From the NCBI RefSeq assembly GCF_014779715.1, contig NZ_JACXYU010000005.1, forward strand, positions 62,001-126,000: a DNA stretch of 64,000 bases, in the 5' to 3' direction. The notes below the pieces were generated by a model. That model was not told the origin of the DNA and did not search any database. It saw only the letters and a list, made by a program, of their open reading frames with translations. This document shows positions 58,399 through 64,000 of this stretch, piece by piece (the first letter of the stretch is position 1; every line of letters begins with the position of its first letter). The position numbers and the translations under genes were made by a program. The DNA is from Streptomyces chumphonensis (GTDB lineage Bacteria; Actinomycetota; Actinomycetes; Streptomycetales; Streptomycetaceae).

Positions 58399-59985
58399 TC
58401 AGTGGAAGAAGTGCCGCGTGCCGGTGAGGTACATCGTCACCCCGGCCGCCTTCGCGGCCTCGACGACGGCCTCGTCCCGCACCGATCCCCCCGGCTGGAC
58501 GACGGCCTTCACGCCCGCCGCCGTCAGCACCTCCAGCCCGTCGGGGAAGGGGAAGAACGCGTCGGACGCCGCGTAGGAGCCGGCCGCCCGCTCCTCCCCC
58601 GCCCGCTGGACGGCGAGCTTGGCGGAGTCCACCCGGTTGACCTGGCCCATGCCGACGCCGACGGTCGCGCGGTCCTTGGCCAGCAGGATGGCGTTCGACT
58701 TCACGGCCCGGCAGGCGCGCCAGGCGAAGGCCAGCTCCGCCAGCTCCGCCTCGCCGAGGGCCTCACCGGTGGCGAGCGTCCAGTGCGCGGGGTCGTCGCC
58801 CTCGGCCTGGAGCCGGTCCTTGGCCTGGAGCAGGGCGCCGCCCTCGACGGGCCGCAGCTCCGTCCGGGCCGCCGGGGCGTCGGGGCAGCGCAGGACGCGG
58901 ATGTTCTTCTTCCGGGTCAGCACCTCCACCGCGCCCGCCTCGTAGTCGGGGGCGACGACGACCTCGGTGAAGATCTCCGCGACCTGCTCGGCCATCGCCA
59001 CCGAGACCGGCCGGTTGACGGCGATGACGCCGCCGAAGGCCGAGAGCGGGTCGCAGGCGTGTGCCTTGCGGTGCGCCTCGGCCACGTCGGCGCCGACCGC
59101 GATGCCGCACGGGTTGGCGTGCTTGATGATCGCGACGCACGGCTCGTCGTGGTCGTGCGCGGCGCGGCGGGCGGCCTCGGTGTCGACGTAGTTGTTGTAC
59201 GACATCTCCTTGCCGTGCAACTGCTCGGCGGCGGCCAGACCGCCGGAGCCGTCGGTGTAGAGGGCCGCGCCCTGGTGCGGGTTCTCGCCGTAGCGCAGGA
59301 CGTGCGCCCGCTCGTAGGCCGCGCCGAGGAAGGCCGGGAACTCCCCGGCGCCCGCGTCCTCCTGCCCGTCGGCGTCGCGGGCCGTGGAGGCGCCGGCGAA
59401 CCAGCCCGCCACGGCGACGTCGTAGGCGGCGGTGTGGGCGAACGCCTCGGCGGCGAGCCGCCTGCGCGCGGACAGCTCGAAGCCGCCCTCGGCGACGGCC
59501 CGCAGCACGTCCGTGTACCGGCCGGGATTCACCACGACGGCCACGGACGGGTGGTTCTTCGCGGCGGCGCGCACCATGGACGGGCCGCCGATGTCGATCT
59601 GCTCCACGCACGCGTCGTCCGAGGCGCCCGAGGCGACCGTCTCCCGGAACGGGTAGAGGTTCACCACGACCAGCTCGAACGGCTCCACGCCCAGCTCGGT
59701 GAGCTGTTCGCGGTGGTCGGCCAGGCGCTGGTCGGCGAGGATGCCGGCGTGCACGCGCGGGTGGAGGGTCTTGACCCGGCCGTCGAGGCACTCGGGGAAG
59801 CCGGTCAGCTCCTCGACCTTGGTGACCGGGACACCGGACGCGGCGATCCGCGCGGCCGTGGAGCCGGTGGACACCAGCTCCACGCCGGCCGCGTGGAGTC
59901 CCCGCGCCAGCTCCTCCAGACCCGTCTTGTCGTAGACGCTGACCAGCGCGCGGCGGATCGGCCGCTTCGTACCTTCGGCGGTCAT
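58399..59985 (-). CDS. purH: Bifunctional AICAR formyltransferase / IMP cyclohydrolase
   Basis: This 528-residue enzyme performs the last two steps of IMP synthesis. The N-terminal MGS-like domain has [19 protein letters not shown] and [10 protein letters not shown]; the C-terminal formyltransferase has [38 protein letters not shown] and [12 protein letters not shown]. Length is normal. Its ATG overlaps the purN stop (ATGA), so both are made together. It uses 10-formyl-tetrahydrofolate. Confidence 0.98.
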   Translation of the reverse strand: MTAEGTKRPIRRALVSVYDKTGLEELARGLHAAGVELVSTGSTAARIAASGVPVTKVEELTGFPECLDGRVKTLHPRVHAGILADQRLADHREQLTELGVEPFELVVVNLYPFRETVASGASDDACVEQIDIGGPSMVRAAAKNHPSVAVVVNPGRYTDVLRAVAEGGFELSARRRLAAEAFAHTAAYDVAVAGWFAGASTARDADGQEDAGAGEFPAFLGAAYERAHVLRYGENPHQGAALYTDGSGGLAAAEQLHGKEMSYNNYVDTEAARRAAHDHDEPCVAIIKHANPCGIAVGADVAEAHRKAHACDPLSAFGGVIAVNRPVSVAMAEQVAEIFTEVVVAPDYEAGAVEVLTRKKNIRVLRCPDAPAARTELRPVEGGALLQAKDRLQAEGDDPAHWTLATGEALGEAELAELAFAWRACRAVKSNAILLAKDRATVGVGMGQVNRVDSAKLAVQRAGEERAAGSYAASDAFFPFPDGLEVLTAAGVKAVVQPGGSVRDEAVVEAAKAAGVTMYLTGTRHFFH

Positions 59986-60623
59986 GCCGGAATCCGTACC
60001 TTTCGTCCCTCAATGCTGTAGCCGTCGCGGGCGAGGCGTCCCACGACGTCAACGAGCAGGCGTCGCTCGATTTCCTTGATCCGCTCGTGCAGAGCGGCAC
60101 CGTCGTCCGCGTGGTCCTCGTCCCGGACCTCCACCACGCCCTGCGCGATGATCGGACCGGTGTCGACGCCGTCGTCGACGAAGTGGACCGTGCACCCGGT
60201 GACCTTCACGCCGTACGCGAGCGCGTCGCGCACGCCGTGCGCCCCGGGGAAGCTGGGGAGCAGCGCCGGGTGGGTGTTGACGACCCGGCCGCCGAAGCGG
60301 GCCAGGAACTCCTTGCCGACGACGCGCATGAACCCCGCCGAGACGACGAGGTCGGGCGCGTGGGCGGCGGTGGCCTCGGCGAGCGCCGCGTCCCACTCCT
60401 CCCGCGTCCCGTGGTCCCGCACCCGGCACACGAACGTGGGCAGCCCCGCCCGCTCGGCACGTTCCAGCCCCGCGATGCCCTCCCGGTCGGCACCGACCGC
60501 GACGACCCGCGCGCCGTACGTCTCCGGGCCGAGGCGCTCGACCTCGTCGATGAGCGCCTGCAGGTTCGTACCCGAGCCGGATACGAGCACGACAAGCCGG
60601 GCAGGGGACACAGGAGTGGCCAC
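59982..60623 (-). CDS. purN: Phosphoribosylglycinamide formyltransferase
   Basis: This 213-residue enzyme performs the third step of purine synthesis with 10-formyl-tetrahydrofolate. It has [15 protein letters not shown] at the start, [11 protein letters not shown], and the active-site [20 protein letters not shown] and [18 protein letters not shown] chose the GTG at 60623 after a GAGAGAG site; the frame is open far upstream but in non-coding sequence. It is the first gene of a two-gene operon with purH. Confidence 0.96.
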   Translation of the reverse strand: MATPVSPARLVVLVSGSGTNLQALIDEVERLGPETYGARVVAVGADREGIAGLERAERAGLPTFVCRVRDHGTREEWDAALAEATAAHAPDLVVSAGFMRVVGKEFLARFGGRVVNTHPALLPSFPGAHGVRDALAYGVKVTGCTVHFVDDGVDTGPIIAQGVVEVRDEDHADDGAALHERIKEIERRLLVDVVGRLARDGYSIEGRKVRIPA

Positions 60624-60869
60624 GGCGGGGCTCTCTCTCGGTCTGCGGACTCGGGCGACGACGATGCTGTGCGATCGGACGAACAACGGAGGCGGGCGTT
60701 TCCGGGGAACCCTACGAAGCGGCCGATCGTCAGCAACGATACCGGCACGGCTCCCCGCCCCCCACGGGACGGTGCGGCGGCCAGCGGGTAGCGTCTGCCG
60801 TACGGTTCCGTGCCCGCCGCCGACCGGCGCGCGGGGACGCGGAAGGACGAAGGGGAAGACACACACCAC

Positions 60870-61706
60870 ATGACGGAGCGACGCCGCGCCTTCCGCCAGT
60901 CCGGGCGGACCGGGCAGTCCGGGCAGCCGGGCCGGTCCGGCCAGGACGACAACCCCTTCGCCCCTCCGCCCGAGGGCAGCCCCGACCGGCCCTGGCGCCC
61001 CAGGACGCCGGCCTCCGGCGGCCCGGGCGGGGACGACGACCGGCGGGGCGACGACCGGGACCAGGGCGGCCGGGACGACGACGGATCCCGCGACCAGGGC
61101 GGTGACGACTCCGCACGCCGCAAGTGGGGCAGCCAGTGGAGCAGCCGCCAGCCCGGCCGCCAGGGCGGCGGCTTCGGGGGTTCCGGCGGCCCGGGCGAAA
61201 CCGGCTCCGGCGGCGACGGCCCGCGTGACACGGGGCCGAGGTCCGGGGGCCCGCGCTGGGACCCGCGCGACCCGGTGCAGCGCCACGCCCGCTACGCGGC
61301 GGTCTCCGGCACCTGGGGCCTGCTGCTGTCCGTGTTCCAGCTCCTGCCCCTCGGGCTGCTCTTCGGTGCGCTGGCCGTGTACTGGGGCGTCAGCGCGCTG
61401 CGCGGAGCGCCCGGCGCGAAGCGGCCCGAGGACGCCCCCCGGACCGCCACGGCCGACCTCACCGGCGCCCGGGGCACCGGCGGTGCCTCCGGCGACCGCG
61501 GTGCCGTGGCGCGGACGGCCGTGCCCGGCCTGGTCACCGGCGCACTGGCGATCCTCGTCGTCGCCGGGGCCTACACCTTCCAGCTCGTGAACCACGACTA
61601 CTACGCGTGCGTGGACGACGCCCTCACCACGGTCTCCCGCGAGGAGTGCAAGGAACTCCTGCCCGAGCCGTTCCGCGACAACGCCCTGTTCGACACCGAC
61701 CGCTGA
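60870..61706 (+). CDS. Membrane protein with long disordered N-terminus
   Basis: This 278-residue protein has about 145 residues of Gly/Arg/Asp/Pro-rich, probably disordered sequence. Two membrane helices follow (WGLLLSVFQLLPLGLLFGALAVYWGVSAL and VPGLVTGALAILVVAGAYTF), then a short outside tail with two Cys (YYACVDDALTTVSREECKELL). A GGAAG site lies upstream of the ATG. It is divergent from purN. Function unknown. Confidence 0.85.
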   Translation: MTERRRAFRQSGRTGQSGQPGRSGQDDNPFAPPPEGSPDRPWRPRTPASGGPGGDDDRRGDDRDQGGRDDDGSRDQGGDDSARRKWGSQWSSRQPGRQGGGFGGSGGPGETGSGGDGPRDTGPRSGGPRWDPRDPVQRHARYAAVSGTWGLLLSVFQLLPLGLLFGALAVYWGVSALRGAPGAKRPEDAPRTATADLTGARGTGGASGDRGAVARTAVPGLVTGALAILVVAGAYTFQLVNHDYYACVDDALTTVSREECKELLPEPFRDNALFDTDR

Positions 61707-61721
61707 GCCCGCACCCCGCGT

Positions 61722-63233
61722 TCAGGGCCTGCGGTGCCGCCCCGGCCCCGGCGCGGGGCGCAGGGACACCTTGGCGCGCGGCGGCTCCGACACCGGCGGC
61801 TCGGCGGGCTCTCCGGCCGCGGGGCCCGAGCGCCACACGGGGTCGAAGTCCGGCATCAGCCCGCCGGAGACCTCCTTCAGCGCCGCCCAGCGACTGTGCC
61901 GGGAGCCGGTCTCGTGCCAGGCGCCCGCCGGCTCCTCGGGGGCCGGGCGCAGCGTCGCGCACCAGGCGGTGAACCGGCGCCACACCAGCCCGGCCGCCAC
62001 CAGGGGGTGCGGATCGCGCAGCCGCCACCAGCGCACCAGCAGCGCCGTCGGGACGGAGGCCAGCGCCGTCCAGCCCAGCGCCGCGCCCCCGGCCCACCAC
62101 CACACCGGGCCGACGGCGGCGAGGGCGCCGGTGCCGAGCGGACCGCCGGAGAACGCGGCGAGGACCGCGACCGCGAGCCCGCAGCCGAGTGCGCCGAGCG
62201 CGGCCGTGGCCGCCGTCCCGGGACCCGTCGCCGCCCCGTGCCGGGTGCCCGGCACGGGTACGCCCGCCCGTCCCGTGCACCAGCCCGCGGCCCAGCCCGC
62301 CGCGAGCGGCACGGCGCCGGCGACCGTCCAGGCCAGCGGCCCGCCCGGCCCCTCCCCCGGCACGGCGGCGAGCAGCGGCAGCGACGGCAGGGCGGGGTGC
62401 GGCGTCGTCAGCACGGGCCCGACGACGCTGCCCGCCCCGAGCGAGAATCCGGGGCCCAGCCCGTAGGCGGCGCCCCACACCGCGACGTTCGGGGCCAGGG
62501 CGACGCAGAGCAGCAGCACGGCGATCTCCCCCGACCAGCTCGACGCCAGGCGGGGGAAGGCGTCCTGCGCCGCGCCACCCCGGGCCAGCAGCGCGGCGGC
62601 GGCGAGCACGGCCCCGCCGCCGCACAGCACGGCGGTCCCCACCGCCGCCGTCCGCACGGCCGCGCCGGGGACGGCGGATGTGGGTCCGCCCGGGCGCTCG
62701 CCCCCGAGGCGGGACGGCAGCCGCAGCGCCGGGCGGCCCCGGACCGCCCAGCCGGCGAACGTCAGGGTGCCGAACGTCAGCACCGGCAGGTACAGCGCCG
62801 CGCTGAGCGGCTCGACGGGCAGCGGACCGTCCAGCGTGAACCACGCCGCCGCCGTGCCGACCGCCAGGTATCCGGCGGCCACCAGCACGACGGACCGCCG
62901 GTCCGCCGCCCCCGAGAGCCGCACAACGCGGTACAGCAGGAACACCGGCAGCGCCGTGAGCAGCATCGGGGTGACGCCGAGCGGTGCGGCGCCGCCGTGC
63001 AGGGTGTCGGGGCGCACGAGGTCGGCCCCGTGGGCCAGCAGCCACAGTCCCGCCGCCACCCGCAGCGCGCCCTGGGCGCCGCTGTCGGGGTGCGGGGAGA
63101 GGATCCACAGGAGCAGGGCGGGCATGGCGAGCAGCGCCAGCCCCAGGCAGGCGGCGAACGCCCCCTCCACGAGTCGGCCCCCGCTCGGCCCGGACCCCGG
63201 TCGGCGGACGTCGTGCTGCGTCTCTCGGCTCAC
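61722..63233 (-). CDS. PerM-like (DUF6350) multi-pass membrane protein
   Basis: This 503-residue protein has ten or more hydrophobic segments, starting LVEGAFAACLGLALLAMPALLLWIL. It matches the Streptomyces DUF6350 family that is annotated as cell-division protein PerM after the mycobacterial protein. The C-terminal 80 residues are cytoplasmic and Pro-rich. The chosen start is a GTG at 63233; the ribosome site is weak. It converges with the preceding membrane protein gene. Confidence 0.8.
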   Translation of the reverse strand: MSRETQHDVRRPGSGPSGGRLVEGAFAACLGLALLAMPALLLWILSPHPDSGAQGALRVAAGLWLLAHGADLVRPDTLHGGAAPLGVTPMLLTALPVFLLYRVVRLSGAADRRSVVLVAAGYLAVGTAAAWFTLDGPLPVEPLSAALYLPVLTFGTLTFAGWAVRGRPALRLPSRLGGERPGGPTSAVPGAAVRTAAVGTAVLCGGGAVLAAAALLARGGAAQDAFPRLASSWSGEIAVLLLCVALAPNVAVWGAAYGLGPGFSLGAGSVVGPVLTTPHPALPSLPLLAAVPGEGPGGPLAWTVAGAVPLAAGWAAGWCTGRAGVPVPGTRHGAATGPGTAATAALGALGCGLAVAVLAAFSGGPLGTGALAAVGPVWWWAGGAALGWTALASVPTALLVRWWRLRDPHPLVAAGLVWRRFTAWCATLRPAPEEPAGAWHETGSRHSRWAALKEVSGGLMPDFDPVWRSGPAAGEPAEPPVSEPPRAKVSLRPAPGPGRHRRP

Positions 63234-63340
63234 CCGGCCATGCTGCCAACAACACCCGTTTCGCCCGGGTAGCGGGCGAAAGCTCGTGGTGTCGCCCACT
63301 ATGACGGTATGGACGTCGTCACGCAGGGTGGGCGGTGGGC

Positions 63341-64000
63341 ATGACCGCTGCCCACCGCACACGCGCTCAGCAACTGGCCCGGCAGCGCCGCCGCGCGGTC
63401 GCGCGCGCCCGCAGGCGGGCGGCGACCGGTCGGGCGACCACCAGGTCTCCGGCGTCCGGCCGCACACCGACGGCGCCCCGCCCCGCGGGCGCGGCGGCCG
63501 AAGCGGCCGCACCCGCGCGGCCGTCCGGGCCCACCGCGCCGGGCCCGGACCCCGCGCCGCCGCGGCCCGGCGGACACCCGGACGCCGGAGACACCCCGGA
63601 AGCCGCCGACGCCCTGGACGTCGCCGACGGTGCGGACGTCGACGACGCGCCCGCACCGTCCGGTGCGCGGGAGACGCCGGAGGGGGACGGGCCCGCCGAC
63701 GCGGCGCCCCGGACCCGCCCGCCCCGGCCCGCGCCGGGCTGGGCGCTGGGCGAGGCGGAGGCCGCCGCGTTCGCCGCGCGGGACGGCGCGGACGTCCGGT
63801 CCGGCACGGCCACCGTGCCGGACGCGCGGGTCGCGTTCGACGCCCTCTACGAGCGCGGCGTCCGCTCGCTGACCCGGCAGACGTACCTGCTCACCGGACG
63901 GCGCCGGCTCGCCGAGTGGGCCGTGCGGCGGGCCTTCCACGCGGCCTGGGAGCGGTGGCCCGAGGTCGCCGTCGACCGCGATCCGGTGGGCTGGGTGCGC
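63341..64000 (+). CDS. Sigma-factor-region-2-like protein (partial, runs off the window)
   Basis: The 220 visible codons begin MTAAHRTRAQQLARQRRRAV with about 150 residues of Ala/Pro-rich, probably disordered sequence. They then enter a folded part: FDALYERGVRSLTRQTYLLTGRRRLAEWAVRRAFHAAWERWPEV, followed by DPVGWVR. That resembles region 2 of ECF-like sigma factors found in Streptomyces with long tails. The C-terminal part is missing, so DNA binding cannot be judged. Confidence 0.65.
   Translation, partial: MTAAHRTRAQQLARQRRRAVARARRRAATGRATTRSPASGRTPTAPRPAGAAAEAAAPARPSGPTAPGPDPAPPRPGGHPDAGDTPEAADALDVADGADVDDAPAPSGARETPEGDGPADAAPRTRPPRPAPGWALGEAEAAAFAARDGADVRSGTATVPDARVAFDALYERGVRSLTRQTYLLTGRRRLAEWAVRRAFHAAWERWPEVAVDRDPVGWVR

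Overview
The window is high-GC actinobacterial chromosome, almost certainly from a Streptomyces or a very close relative. The evidence is the strong third-position GC bias, frequent GTG starts, GGAGG-type ribosome sites, TTA as a rare codon, and a gene order (nonulosonate genes, ECF sigma factor, sdhCDAB, DD-carboxypeptidase, folD, mdh, betaine uptake, trpS, purH/purN) that matches what I remember of the S. coelicolor core. I found no rRNA, tRNA or CRISPR array.

Layout. 1-3.2 kb: end of a BMP-type (nucleoside-like) ABC uptake system and an M20 amidohydrolase. 3.4-4.8 kb: a small protein and an alpha/beta hydrolase with a palindromic operator. 4.9-9.8 kb: a four-gene leftward operon for a nonulosonic-acid (Kdn/sialic-like) cell-surface polymer, containing NeuB, a CMP-sugar synthetase fused to a phosphatase, and two glycosyltransferases. 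10.2-13 kb: a SecD-head lipoprotein and an ECF sigma factor translationally coupled to a membrane protein with twelve DGLEGG repeats. 13.3-17.7 kb: DinB, a membrane protein, YchJ, a GH20 hexosaminidase and an OHCU-decarboxylase-like protein. 17.8-21.2 kb: the sdhCDAB operon. 21.3-23.1 kb: small membrane proteins and an XRE-cupin regulator coupled to a DUF6126 peptide.

23,187-31,412 is an 8.2-kb Tn3-family transposon with matching ends and a GGCTC target duplication. It carries a serine resolvase, an IS1380-like element whose transposase is cut by an amber codon, a large NACHT NTPase with eight 35-residue C-terminal repeats, a divergent 58-residue single-pass membrane protein, and a Tn3 transposase that appears to have lost an internal block including catalytic residues. 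The NACHT gene with its small membrane partner is the best candidate here for an undescribed (probably phage-defence) system.

31.6-43.2 kb returns to core genes: a secreted serine protease, a tripeptidyl aminopeptidase-like lipoprotein, TetR, membrane metallophosphoesterase, DD-carboxypeptidase, folD, DUF3017, a membrane XRE protein and mdh. 44-51.8 kb is a complete glycine-betaine unit: betaine aldehyde dehydrogenase, choline oxidase-type GMC enzyme, and an ABC importer with a fused double permease. It can make betaine from choline and also import it. 51.9-64 kb: DUF4333 lipoprotein, rocD, trpS, RNA-ligase-like protein, YihY, phospholipase D-like enzyme, the purN-purH pair, two membrane proteins and the start of a sigma-like gene that runs off the right edge.
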